NCBI GenBank assembly: GCA_934613185.1
Contig: CAKTSO010000051.1
Location: forward strand, 1-11,661
Length of the DNA: 11,661 nucleotides
Source of the DNA: an uncultured Clostridia bacterium
Lineage (GTDB): Bacteria; Bacillota; Clostridia; Christensenellales; Maliibacteriaceae
Direction: 5' to 3'
Part shown: positions 1-6,705 of the stretch, piece by piece
How the letters are laid out: every line of letters begins with the position of its first letter
How positions within the stretch are numbered: the first letter of the stretch is position 1
Program-made: the position numbers and the translations under genes
Notes under the pieces: generated by a model
What the model was told of the DNA's origin: nothing
The model's database searches: none
Seen by the model: the letters and a program-made list of their open reading frames with translations, nothing else

Positions 1-11
1 ATTCATGATTC

Positions 12-40
12 ATCTTCATCCTTTCCGTTCGGATGAAGAT
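12..40 (-). promoter_or_regulatory. Hairpin over the ribosome binding site of a gene beyond the left edge
   Basis: Bases 12-21 and 31-40 form a perfect 10-bp inverted repeat around a 9-base loop. Read on the minus strand, the sequence GGAAAGG starts in the loop and runs into the descending arm. It lies six bases before an ATG at 13-11, with another in-frame ATG at 19-17. A gene starting here would have only four or five codons in the window, beginning Met-Asn-His-Glu from the inner ATG. No T-run follows the hairpin on either strand, so it does not look like a terminator. Folding in the mRNA would cover the Shine-Dalgarno region. The hairpin is seen directly; the downstream gene and a translational role are inferred. 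Confidence 0.35.
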
Positions 41-84
41 AGCGTTCCCCAATCGCCGTCGTTTCTTGCGGTTTTTTTGCCAAA

Positions 85-354
85 TCAATGCTTCAGGCGC
101 GCAAACAGCCCTTTTTTCTCATACGGTTCGCGTTCGATCGCCAAGACGTCATAGCCCGTCTTTTCGACCGCGGCACGAAGCGTCTCGTCCGTCACGGATT
201 CATCCGCGGTCACGACGGCCTCGCCTTTCGTATGCGAGGCTGTCGCCTTTTTCACCGGCGCCGCATTGCGGATCGCGTCGCAAATATGGCTTTCGCACAT
301 GCCGCACATCATTCCGTCGATCTTCATCGTGATCTTCTGCATTCTTTTGTCCAT
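85..354 (-). CDS. Small heavy-metal-associated (HMA) domain protein, CopZ-like
   Basis: This 89-residue protein is a single HMA fold, the ferredoxin-like domain of copper chaperones and of P-type ATPase N-termini. The metal-binding loop reads GMMCGMC, with the two cysteines at residues 17 and 20. It is followed by the usual pattern of helix, strand, an acidic stretch (TADESVTDETL) and a Gly-Tyr-Asp-Val near residue 67. It is longer than CopZ (about 70 residues) because of a basic tail ending in GLFARLKH. Cytosolic binding of a soft metal such as Cu(I) is inferred from the motif; the metal itself cannot be read from sequence. The start is uncertain between the ATG at 354 and the one at 342, which gives MQKIT and sits about 11 bases after an AAGGA. 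It has its own promoter after the queA terminator, so it is not part of the ruv-queA unit. Confidence 0.85.
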   Translation of the reverse strand: MDKRMQKITMKIDGMMCGMCESHICDAIRNAAPVKKATASHTKGEAVVTADESVTDETLRAAVEKTGYDVLAIEREPYEKKGLFARLKH

Positions 355-390
355 CCTTCTTCCGTTTTCGGCCTCAATGTTAGTTTTTGC

Positions 391-413
391 TAATTCGATT
401 CCGATACGAATTA
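391..413. promoter_or_regulatory. Candidate operator overlapping the HMA-gene promoter
   Basis: TAATTCG at 391-397 and CGAATTA at 407-413 form a perfect 7-bp inverted repeat with a 9-base spacer. The repeat covers part of the -10 box (410-415) and the predicted transcription start near 403. A repressor bound here would block RNA polymerase. The arms do not match the CopY core (TACA..TGTA) or a GC-rich CsoR site as I know them. A role as an operator is inferred from position and symmetry only. Confidence 0.4.
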
Positions 414-438
414 TAATCCTTTGCTAAAATTCCGTCAA
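410..438 (-). promoter_or_regulatory. Sigma-A promoter of the HMA gene
   Basis: On the minus strand, TTGACG (438-433) and TATAAT (415-410) are separated by 17 bases. This is a near-perfect housekeeping promoter: the -10 matches consensus fully and the -35 at five of six positions. It starts directly after the T-run of the queA terminator. The leader from about position 403 to the gene is roughly 50 bases. Confidence 0.85.
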
Positions 439-440
439 GC

Positions 441-472
441 AAAAACGGCCATTGTCTTTGAAACAATGACCG
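441..472 (-). terminator. Intrinsic terminator of the yebC-to-queA unit
   Basis: The arms CGGTCATTG (472-464) and CAATGGCCG (454-446) form a 9-bp stem with one G-U pair and a 9-base loop, followed by five T at 445-441. It begins 13 bases after the queA stop codon. On the plus strand the same stem is followed by CTTTTATTTTT, so it could work in both directions, although no plus-strand gene is seen here. Confidence 0.9.
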
Positions 473-485
473 CTTTTATTTTTGC

Positions 486-1511
486 TCATTCAATCAACAT
501 CGCATCGCCGAAGGAAAAGAAGCGATACCGTTTTTCCACCGCTTCCCGATAGGCGGCAAGCGCGTTTTCCCGCCCCATAAAGGCGCTGACGAGCATCAAA
601 AGCGTCGACTGCGGCAGATGGAAGTTTGTAATCAGCGCGTCGATCGTCTTGAACCGATAACCGGGTTTGATGAAAATATCCGTCGTGCCGCTGGCCGCGC
701 GCATCATGCCGTCGTCTGCGGCGACCGTTTCGAGCGTCCGTACGCACGTCGTTCCCACGGCGATCACGCGATTGCCGCGCGCATGCGCCGCATTGATCGC
801 GTCGGCGGTCTGTTGGCTGACGGCGTAATACTCGCTGTGCATTTTATGATCGTCGACGTTTTCCGCGCTGACTGGACGGAACGTGCCAAGGCCGACATGC
901 AAAAGGATCGGCGCGACTGTCACGCCTTTTTGCTTCACAGCCTCCAAAAGTTCTTTCGTAAAGTGAAGTCCTGCCGTCGGCGCCGCGGCGCTGCCGTTAT
1001 GGCAGGCATAGACCGTCTGATAGCGTTCTTTATCGGCAAGCTGCTCATGAATATACGGCGGCAGCGGCATCACGCCGAGCCGGTCGAGGATCTCCTCAAA
1101 AATCCCGTCATAGACAAACTGTACGCGGCGCACGCCGTCGTCCAGATGTTCCAGCATCCGGCATTCCAGCTCCCCGTTTCCGAACACGACCGCCGCGCCG
1201 TCCTGCAAACGGCGGCCCGGGCGCACGAGCGCCTGCCACACGTCGCCGCTTTCGCGCGTCAAAAGCAGCACCTCACACGCCGCACCGCCGTCTTTTTTCA
1301 CGCCGAGCAGGCGCGCGGGGATCACGCGCGTGTCGTTGACGACGAGCACATCGCCGGGATTCAAATGATCGATCACATGGGAAAAGACCGTATGTTCGCG
1401 CTCGGAACCGTTGCGTTTGCAGATAAGAAGGCGCGACGAATCGCGCTGTTCCAGCGGCGACTGCGCGATCAATTCCTGCGGCAGATCGTAATCAAAATCC
1501 GATGTTTTCAC
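486..1511 (-). CDS. queA: S-adenosylmethionine:tRNA ribosyltransferase-isomerase QueA
   Basis: QueA transfers and isomerises the ribosyl part of S-adenosylmethionine onto 7-aminomethyl-7-deazaguanine in the anticodon of tRNAs, giving epoxyqueuosine. The 341-residue length is normal. Family blocks appear in order: FDYDLPQELIAQ at the N-terminus, VVNDTRVIPARLLG, PLPPYIHEQ, GSAAAPTAGLHFT, HVGLGTFRPV, AVGTTCVRTLE and, near the C-terminus, TNFHLPQSTLLMLVSAF. The start is a GTG at 1511 with GGAGG six bases upstream (1522-1518). The GTGA motif makes it overlap the ruvB stop by four bases, which suggests translational coupling. queA commonly follows ruvB in Firmicutes. tgt, its frequent partner, is not the next gene; a terminator and an unrelated metal-binding gene follow instead. 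Confidence 0.97.
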   Translation of the reverse strand: MKTSDFDYDLPQELIAQSPLEQRDSSRLLICKRNGSEREHTVFSHVIDHLNPGDVLVVNDTRVIPARLLGVKKDGGAACEVLLLTRESGDVWQALVRPGRRLQDGAAVVFGNGELECRMLEHLDDGVRRVQFVYDGIFEEILDRLGVMPLPPYIHEQLADKERYQTVYACHNGSAAAPTAGLHFTKELLEAVKQKGVTVAPILLHVGLGTFRPVSAENVDDHKMHSEYYAVSQQTADAINAAHARGNRVIAVGTTCVRTLETVAADDGMMRAASGTTDIFIKPGYRFKTIDALITNFHLPQSTLLMLVSAFMGRENALAAYREAVEKRYRFFSFGDAMLIE

Positions 1512-2575
1512 TGTTTGCCTCCGTCCAAAAACGATTGCTGCGCCGCATTTTGCTCTTGCTTCGACGGGCGCGGCGGCTCCGGCATCACGATGCCCAGATG
1601 CTCATAGGCAAGCGGCGTCGGGATCCGCCCTTTCGGCGTGCGGGCGATCAGCGCCTGCTGCAGAAGATACGGCTCATAAACGTCCATGATCGTGCCCGCG
1701 TCCTCACCCGTCGTCGCCGCCAACGTTTCAAGCCCGACGGGACGGCCCGCAAATTTGACGATCATCGTCTCCAAAATGCGGCGGTCGATCTGATCGAGCC
1801 CCAGCGCGTCCACCTGCAAAAGATTCGTCGCGGCGACCGTCACCTCGCGCGTGATCACGCCGTTTGCCTGCACGTCGGCAAAATCGCGGACGCGGCGAAG
1901 CAGACGGTTGGCGATGCGCGGCGTTCCGCGCGAACGGCGCGCCAGTTCCAGCGCGCCCTCGTGTTCGATCCGAATGCCGAGAATGTCGGCGGATCGCTCG
2001 ACGATCTTCGCAAGATCCTCTTCGTTATACATTTCCAGTCGGCTCGTGATCCCGAAGCGGTCGCGCAGCGGCGCGCTCAACATTCCCGCGCGCGTCGTCG
2101 CACCGACGAGCGTAAACTTGGGCAGATCCAGACGGATCGATCGCGCGCCGGGGCCCTGCCCCAGCATGATATCGAGCGCAAAGTCCTCCATCGCGGGATA
2201 GAGCACCTCTTCGACGCTGTGATTCAAGCGATGGATCTCGTCGATAAACAGCACGTCGCCGTCGTTCAAATTCGTCACAAGCCCCGCAAGGTCGCGCGGC
2301 TTTTCGATCGCCGGGCCGGACGTGATGCGGATGCTCGTGCCCATTTCGTTGGCGATGATGTTCGCAAGCGTCGTTTTGCCGAGCCCCGGCGGGCCGTAGA
2401 GCAGCACATGGTCGAGCGTCGCGCCGCGCTGTTTTGCGGCCTGGATAAAGATCGCCATCTGCGTCTTGACGCGCGCCTGACCGATATATTCCGCCATCGT
2501 TCGGGGACGAAGGCTGCCCTCCGCCGCATCTTCAATCGACGGCATCCCGCTGACGATCCGTTCGTCTTCCTGCAT
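1508..2575 (-). CDS. ruvB: Holliday junction branch-migration ATPase RuvB
   Basis: RuvB is the hexameric AAA+ motor that pulls DNA through the RuvA-bound Holliday junction during recombinational repair. The 355 residues hold the expected order: an N-terminal LRPRTMAEYIGQ block, Walker A GPPGLGKT at 61-68, Walker B VLFIDE near 108-113, sensor-1 GATTR near 158-162, the arginine-finger region PLRDRFG near 169-175 and a C-terminal winged helix containing TPKGRIPTPLAYEHLG. A short acidic N-terminal extension (about 20 residues) precedes the core. The ATG at 2575 has GGGGGAGG just upstream. The gene starts 15 bases after the ruvA stop and overlaps queA by four bases. All key ATPase residues are present, so it should be active. 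Confidence 0.98.
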   Translation of the reverse strand: MQEDERIVSGMPSIEDAAEGSLRPRTMAEYIGQARVKTQMAIFIQAAKQRGATLDHVLLYGPPGLGKTTLANIIANEMGTSIRITSGPAIEKPRDLAGLVTNLNDGDVLFIDEIHRLNHSVEEVLYPAMEDFALDIMLGQGPGARSIRLDLPKFTLVGATTRAGMLSAPLRDRFGITSRLEMYNEEDLAKIVERSADILGIRIEHEGALELARRSRGTPRIANRLLRRVRDFADVQANGVITREVTVAATNLLQVDALGLDQIDRRILETMIVKFAGRPVGLETLAATTGEDAGTIMDVYEPYLLQQALIARTPKGRIPTPLAYEHLGIVMPEPPRPSKQEQNAAQQSFLDGGKQ

Positions 2576-2590
2576 AGCGCCCTCCCCCGT

Positions 2591-3190
2591 TTAGTTTTGA
2601 TCGAGCATGCGAAGCGCGCACATGATGATCTCTTCCGTCTTCTCCGCTTCGTCGCCGACCTTTGCGACAGCCTCCATCGCCTCCGCGCCGGTGTAGCCGA
2701 GCGACATCAGCGCCTGCACGGCCTCCGCCTGTGCGGTATTGCTCGTCTGCCGCGCCACAGCAGCCGCCTGTGTGCTTTCGACAAACGTGTCAAGCTGCCC
2801 CCGCAGTTCCAAAATGATGCGCTCCGCGATCTTTTTGCCGATCCCCTGCGCGCGGGTGATGCATTTGACGTCGTTCGTCGCCACCGCGGAAAGAATCTCC
2901 TGCACGGACATCGACGACAAAAGCGCCAGCGCCGCTTTCGGGCCGACGCCGTTGATCGAAATGAGCTTCAAAAAGAACGCTCTTTGCGCGGCGGACTCAA
3001 ATCCGAACAGCTGCATCGCGTCTTCCCGCACGGCAAGATGTGTATAAAGCCGCACGCGCCCACCGTTTGCGCCGATCGACGCGGCGAGCGCGGACGGCAC
3101 GAACACCTGAAAGCCGACGCCGCCGTCCGTCATGACGACGACATAATCCGCTCCGCGCGAATCGATCGTTCCCTGAAGGATCGAGATCAT
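2591..3190 (-). CDS. ruvA: Holliday junction DNA-binding protein RuvA
   Basis: RuvA is the tetrameric junction-binding subunit that loads RuvB rings. From the ATG at 3190 the protein has 199 residues, the usual family length. An OB-fold domain starts MISILQGTI and contains the acidic pin in VREDAMQLFGF (Glu56, Asp57). It is followed by two helix-hairpin-helix motifs, INGVGPKAALAL and AQGIGKKIAERIILEL, a variable linker and a C-terminal domain (AVQALMSLGYTGAEA) that contacts RuvB. A TTG at 3223 would add 11 residues without family similarity, so I prefer the ATG; its AAGGGA lies about 11 bases upstream. The gap to ruvC is 49 bases and shows no terminator. Confidence 0.97.
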   Translation of the reverse strand: MISILQGTIDSRGADYVVVMTDGGVGFQVFVPSALAASIGANGGRVRLYTHLAVREDAMQLFGFESAAQRAFFLKLISINGVGPKAALALLSSMSVQEILSAVATNDVKCITRAQGIGKKIAERIILELRGQLDTFVESTQAAAVARQTSNTAQAEAVQALMSLGYTGAEAMEAVAKVGDEAEKTEEIIMCALRMLDQN

Positions 3191-3239
3191 GGCGCAGCAC
3201 TTCCCTTCATAAATCGTTATCAATCAAAAATCGATCATA

Positions 3240-3734
3240 TCACCGAATTCGGAACGTTCGGTCGAGCATGCCGGAGTTGACATAGCAAAGCGCCACGGCA
3301 AGCGCATCGGCCGCGTCATCCGGGCGCGGCGTTTCCTTTAAATTCAGGATCGAACGCACCATCAGCTGCACCTGCTGTTTCTCCGCGCGTCCGTAGCCGA
3401 CGACGGACTGCTTGACCTGCAGGGGCGTGTACTCGTAAAGATTGTCCGTCCTCTGCGCCAACGCCGCCAGAATCGCGCCGCGCGCGTGCGCCACGGCGAT
3501 GCCGGTGGTAATGTTGGTATTAAAAAACAGCTCTTCCAGCGCAACGGCGTCTGGTTGAAAACGATCGTACAGTTTCAATACGTCTGCGTAGATCATTTTC
3601 AGCCGTGCGGGCAAGGGCTGTTTTGCCGGCGTGGTGATCACGCCGAAGTCGATCACTTTCTGGCGCACACCCTCGGTTTCGATCACGCCGTAACCGATCG
3701 TCGCGAGACCGGGATCGATCCCCAGTATTTTCAT
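3240..3734 (-). CDS. ruvC: Holliday junction resolvase RuvC
   Basis: RuvC is the dimeric endonuclease that cuts Holliday junctions processed by RuvAB. The protein has 164 residues, close to the usual length, with an RNase H-like fold. The four catalytic acids can be placed: Asp7 in ILGIDPGL, Glu67 in VALEELFF, and Asp140 and Asp143 in RPDDAADALAVAL. The conserved TPLQVKQSVVGYGRAEKQQVQ region near 103-123 is intact. The ATG at 3734 overlaps the stop of the upstream membrane-protein gene in an ATGA, with AGGAG about ten bases upstream inside that gene, so the two are probably translationally coupled. Confidence 0.97.
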   Translation of the reverse strand: MKILGIDPGLATIGYGVIETEGVRQKVIDFGVITTPAKQPLPARLKMIYADVLKLYDRFQPDAVALEELFFNTNITTGIAVAHARGAILAALAQRTDNLYEYTPLQVKQSVVGYGRAEKQQVQLMVRSILNLKETPRPDDAADALAVALCYVNSGMLDRTFRIR

Positions 3735-4501
3735 TCTTCGGAGTTCTCCTGCGTTTCGTCCTGCGAAGATTCGAACGCATCCGCCGCTTCATCTTCCTGC
3801 GCGATGCGCGCCGCTTTGGCACGTTTTGCATTCTTCGCGGGCTCCGGCCACGCGGCGGAAGGATCGATCGAAACAACGCTTTCCTCCTGCTGGCGGCGGG
3901 CAAGGAAGCCCTTCTTCTTTTTCTCTGCCTCGTATTCACGGCGCTGTTCGTCCGTCATGTCGCGAACGGGATCGTCGTCGTCGGGAATGGGCGTCATCCC
4001 CTCGTCTTTGACCTTGCGGTCGATCTCGTTGACCTTGCGCATCGCGCGGATGCCCATGATCAGAAGGATTACACCGTAAAGGTCGAACAGAACGATCATC
4101 CCCGAATCATACGAGGACATCAAGTCGCCCGTCGAGGAAAAGACCGACTGCGCGCCCGGCGCGAAGACGTTCAAAATATCGAGCGCAAAGACCACCGTGC
4201 CGATGGAATAGACCCAATAATTGCCCTTTTCCCGGCCGAAATAACCGGCGAGCGCAAACACGGCTGCGGCAAGCACCGTCAATACGGCGCCGAGCGCGGG
4301 CGACATGCCGATTTCGGAGACGTGTTCCGCAAACCAGTACCGCGTCGAATGCAGCCCGGTCGGCATCATCACGGGAAAGTTGACATAGTACAAAACGAGG
4401 TTCAAAACCGTCGCAAACGCGCAGATGTAGAAAACGAGACCGCCGTTGCGGACACGCTGTTTGAACAATTTGCGCTCTTTGCGCAGTTCCATGGATTCCA
4501 A
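3731..4501 (-). CDS. Uncharacterised four-helix membrane protein with a charged cytoplasmic tail
   Basis: I do not recognise a family. The 256 residues start with a basic segment, followed by four hydrophobic stretches at about 20-42, 66-88, 94-116 and 134-153, then a hydrophilic C-terminal half. The tail has an acidic patch (PIPDDDDPVRD near 171-181), a lysine/arginine-rich stretch (YEAEKKKKGFLARR), an alanine/lysine stretch near 222-233 and a very acidic end (DETQENSEE). The positive-inside rule suggests both ends are cytoplasmic. The start is a TTG at 4501, chosen because GGGAGG at 4515-4510 is eight bases upstream; the in-frame ATG at 4492 is 17 bases away. The gene sits 18 bases after proA and overlaps ruvC by four bases, so it is co-expressed with them, but this does not show a shared function. 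Confidence 0.85.
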   Translation of the reverse strand: MESMELRKERKLFKQRVRNGGLVFYICAFATVLNLVLYYVNFPVMMPTGLHSTRYWFAEHVSEIGMSPALGAVLTVLAAAVFALAGYFGREKGNYWVYSIGTVVFALDILNVFAPGAQSVFSSTGDLMSSYDSGMIVLFDLYGVILLIMGIRAMRKVNEIDRKVKDEGMTPIPDDDDPVRDMTDEQRREYEAEKKKKGFLARRQQEESVVSIDPSAAWPEPAKNAKRAKAARIAQEDEAADAFESSQDETQENSEE

Positions 4502-4509
4502 GTGCGATT

Positions 4510-4515
4510 CCTCCC
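4510..4515 (-). promoter_or_regulatory. Ribosome binding site supporting a TTG start
   Basis: GGGAGG lies eight bases before the TTG at 4501-4499 and 17 bases before the first in-frame ATG (4492). The same core with the same eight-base spacing precedes proA, so the spacing argues for TTG as the real start of the membrane-protein gene. Confidence 0.65.
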
Positions 4516-4519
4516 GAAG

Positions 4520-5761
4520 TTATCGGATCTGCCCCGAGCCGATCACGATATATTTATAAGAAGTCAGCGCCTCCAGGCCCATTGGGCCACGCGCATGAAG
4601 TTTCTGCGTGCTGATGCCGATCTCCGCGCCGTAGCCGAATTCAAAGCCGTCGGTAAAGCGCGTCGATGCGTTGACGTAAACCGCCGCCGCGTCGACCAGA
4701 TCCAAAAAGCGCTGCGCGCAGGCAAGTTCCTGCGTGACGATCGCCTCGCTGTGGCCGGTGCCGTATTTTGCGATATGATCCGCCGCCTCTTCCAAAGAGT
4801 CGACGATTTTGACCGACAGGATCAATTCGCCGTATTCCGTCGCCCAGTCTTCCTCGCTTGCCGCCGCAAGCTCGGGGAAAAGCTGCCGCGTCTTTTCGCA
4901 GGCACGGATCTCGACGCCATCTTCGACCAAACGCGCAAGGCACTGCGGCAGGAAAAACCGCGCGATCGCGCGATGCACAAGCAGCGTTTCCGCCGCGTTG
5001 CACACGGAGGGACGGCTGCACTTTGCGTTGACGATGATATCGCAGGCCATGTCCGCATCCGCCGTCGCGTCGACATACACATGGCAGACGCCCGCGCCGG
5101 TCTGAATCACGGGAACGGAGGCCTCTTTCACGACCGAATCGATCAAACCGCGTCCGCCGCGCGGGATCAGCACGTCGACAAGGCCGTCGGCATGCATCAA
5201 TTCCTGTGCGCTTTGACGGGAGGTATCCTCAATCAAACCGATCGCCTCACCGGGGACACCGCATTTTTTCGCCGCTTCGCGCATGACGTTTGCGATCGCC
5301 GTATTGGAACAGATCGCCTCCGAGCCGCCGCGAAGCACCACGGCATTGCCGGATTTCAGGCAAAGCGCGATCGAGTCCGCCGTCACGTTGGGACGCGCTT
5401 CGTAAATGATCGCCACACATCCAAGCGGCACGCGGCGCTTGCCGATCACAAGGCCGTTGGGGCGCGTGGAAACGTCCTGCATTTGACCCAGCGGATCGGG
5501 CAAAGACGCCACGGAACGCACGCCGTCCGCCATCGCGGCCACGCGCGCCTCGGTCAAAAGAAGCCGATCCAAAAACGCCTCGGCCTTCCCCTTCTCACGC
5601 GCATGTTCCATATCGCGCGCGTTTTCGGCGAGAATCGCATCGCAATGTTCCCGCAGTGCATCGGCCATGGCACACAGCGCCTGATTGCGGAGCGTGCCGG
5701 AGAACATCGCCGTCGTGCGGGACGCCTCTTTGGCGGCGCGAACGATTTCAAGCGTCGTCAT
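4520..5761 (-). CDS. proA: Gamma-glutamyl phosphate reductase ProA
   Basis: ProA reduces gamma-glutamyl phosphate to glutamate-5-semialdehyde with NADPH, the second step of proline synthesis from glutamate, in the cytosol. From the ATG at 5761 it has 413 residues, the normal length. The aldehyde-dehydrogenase-type fold shows the catalytic cysteine at 254 in RPSVCNAAETLLVH, a dinucleotide-binding part (ARPNVTADSIALCLKSGNA, near 122-140) and the C-terminal signature EFGYGAEIGISTQKLHARG followed by PMGLEALTSYKY. The frame stays open to 5851, but those 30 extra residues show no family similarity, would overlap yebC, and the ATG at 5761 has GGGAGG (5775-5770) eight bases upstream. proB, often adjacent, is missing here. 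The gene lies 34 bases after yebC. Confidence 0.97.
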   Translation of the reverse strand: MTTLEIVRAAKEASRTTAMFSGTLRNQALCAMADALREHCDAILAENARDMEHAREKGKAEAFLDRLLLTEARVAAMADGVRSVASLPDPLGQMQDVSTRPNGLVIGKRRVPLGCVAIIYEARPNVTADSIALCLKSGNAVVLRGGSEAICSNTAIANVMREAAKKCGVPGEAIGLIEDTSRQSAQELMHADGLVDVLIPRGGRGLIDSVVKEASVPVIQTGAGVCHVYVDATADADMACDIIVNAKCSRPSVCNAAETLLVHRAIARFFLPQCLARLVEDGVEIRACEKTRQLFPELAAASEEDWATEYGELILSVKIVDSLEEAADHIAKYGTGHSEAIVTQELACAQRFLDLVDAAAVYVNASTRFTDGFEFGYGAEIGISTQKLHARGPMGLEALTSYKYIVIGSGQIR

Positions 5762-5795
5762 CGCTGTTCCCTCCCAAATCGCGCAGCGCGCGGAA

Positions 5796-6533
5796 TTATT
5801 CTTCGTCGTCCTCGGGCAGTTCGGCGTTGTGATAGATATTCTGGACGTCATCGCTGTCTTCGAGCATATCGATCATGCGCTCGATCTTGGCGCGCGTCTC
5901 GTCGTCGACGCTGACCGTGTTCTGCGGCACCATGACGATCTCCGCGGACAGGAACTCAAGGCCCGCCTCTTCCAGGCTCGTGCGCACGGCATGGAAATCC
6001 GCCGGGTCGCAGGAGATCTCAAAGACGCCGTCGCCCTCGGAGAAATCCTCCGCACCCGCGTCCAGCGCGAGCATCATGATCTCGTCGGCGTCATGTCCTT
6101 CGGCAGAAACGGCGAAAAGGCCCTTTTTGTCGAACATCCAGCCGACACAGCCCGTCGCGCCGAGAGAGCCGCCGCATTTATCAAAGCAGTGGCGCACGTC
6201 GCTGGCGGTGCGGTTGCGGTTATCCGTCAGCGTCTCGACGATCACGGCGACGCCGCCGACGCCGTAGCCCTCATAGGTGATCTCGTCGTACTGAACGGCG
6301 GAATCCTCGCCCGCGGCGCGCTTGATGCTGCGGTTGATGGTATCGTTGGGCATATTGGCGGCCTTCGCTTTGGCAATGACGTCGCCAAGGCGCGCGTTGT
6401 TGACGGGATCGGGTCCGCCCGCCTTCACGGCGACGGCGATCTCGCGGCCGATTTTCGTAAAGATACGGCCGCGCTGGGCGTCCGTCTTTTCCTTCTTGCG
6501 CTTAATGTTGTTCCATTTGCTATGGCCAGACAT
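5796..6533 (-). CDS. yebC: YebC/PmpR family protein
   Basis: Members of this family were described as DNA-binding regulators (PmpR, YebC). Later work on some members supports a role in translation, helping ribosomes past difficult peptide stretches; which applies here cannot be read from sequence. The 245 residues begin MSGHSKWNNIKRKKEKTDAQRG, the typical N-terminal signature. They continue with AVKAGGPDPVNNARL and AKAANMPNDTI, a central EGYGVGGVAVIVETLTDN, and a C-terminal domain with PQNTVSVDDETRAKIERMI. The ATG at 6533 fits the family start and has GGAG eight bases upstream; a TTG at 6539 would add only two residues. It is the first gene of the unit leading to ruvCAB, a frequent neighbourhood for yebC. 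Confidence 0.95.
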   Translation of the reverse strand: MSGHSKWNNIKRKKEKTDAQRGRIFTKIGREIAVAVKAGGPDPVNNARLGDVIAKAKAANMPNDTINRSIKRAAGEDSAVQYDEITYEGYGVGGVAVIVETLTDNRNRTASDVRHCFDKCGGSLGATGCVGWMFDKKGLFAVSAEGHDADEIMMLALDAGAEDFSEGDGVFEISCDPADFHAVRTSLEEAGLEFLSAEIVMVPQNTVSVDDETRAKIERMIDMLEDSDDVQNIYHNAELPEDDEE

Positions 6534-6587
6534 ACTCAAAACTCCGAATCACTATAGTTTCGCACGGCAAAAATACCTGCTCCCGTT

Positions 6588-6616
6588 ATTTTACCATGAC
6601 AGAGCGCCGATTGCAA
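6588..6616 (-). promoter_or_regulatory. Extended -10 promoter of the yebC-proA-ruvCAB-queA unit
   Basis: On the minus strand, TTGCAA (6616-6611), a 17-base spacer and TAAAAT (6593-6588) form a sigma-A-type promoter, strengthened by a TG one base upstream of the -10 (TGGTAAAAT). It lies after the divIVA terminator and about 55 bases before the yebC start. It is the only clear promoter I find for the genes down to queA. Confidence 0.75.
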
Positions 6617-6648
6617 AGGGTCGGCGGCAAGTTATACCGCAAAACGCC

Positions 6649-6687
6649 AAAAAGCGGCGCGTTTTCTTTTCGAAAACATGCCGCTTT
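6649..6687 (-). terminator. Intrinsic terminator after divIVA
   Basis: On the minus strand, AAAGCGGC (6687-6680) pairs with GCCGCTTT, the last bases running into a five-T tract at 6653-6649. An inner GTTTTC/GAAAAC pairing lengthens the hairpin. It starts about 18 bases after the divIVA stop and separates the division genes from yebC. Confidence 0.88.
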
Positions 6688-6705
6688 CCATTCACTCAAT
6701 CAATT

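Noticed and set aside
1502..3280. Very long open frame on the plus strand opposite ruvB and ruvA, and similar ones opposite queA, proA and sepF
   Set aside because: They are antisense to well-recognised genes, have an Arg/His-rich composition typical of shadow frames in GC-rich DNA, and lack ribosome binding sites or family similarity.
3743..3760. GGAGAACTCC palindrome over the ruvC ribosome binding site
   Set aside because: The possible stem is three or four pairs with a loop too small or too weak to hide the site in mRNA.
5762..5851. 30-residue upstream extension of proA
   Set aside because: It would overlap the yebC end and shows no ProA similarity; the ATG at 5761 has a well-placed GGGAGG.
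6546..6556. ACTATAGT palindrome in the yebC leader
   Set aside because: It is an eight-base palindrome in A/T-rich leader DNA, without a partner or known operator match.
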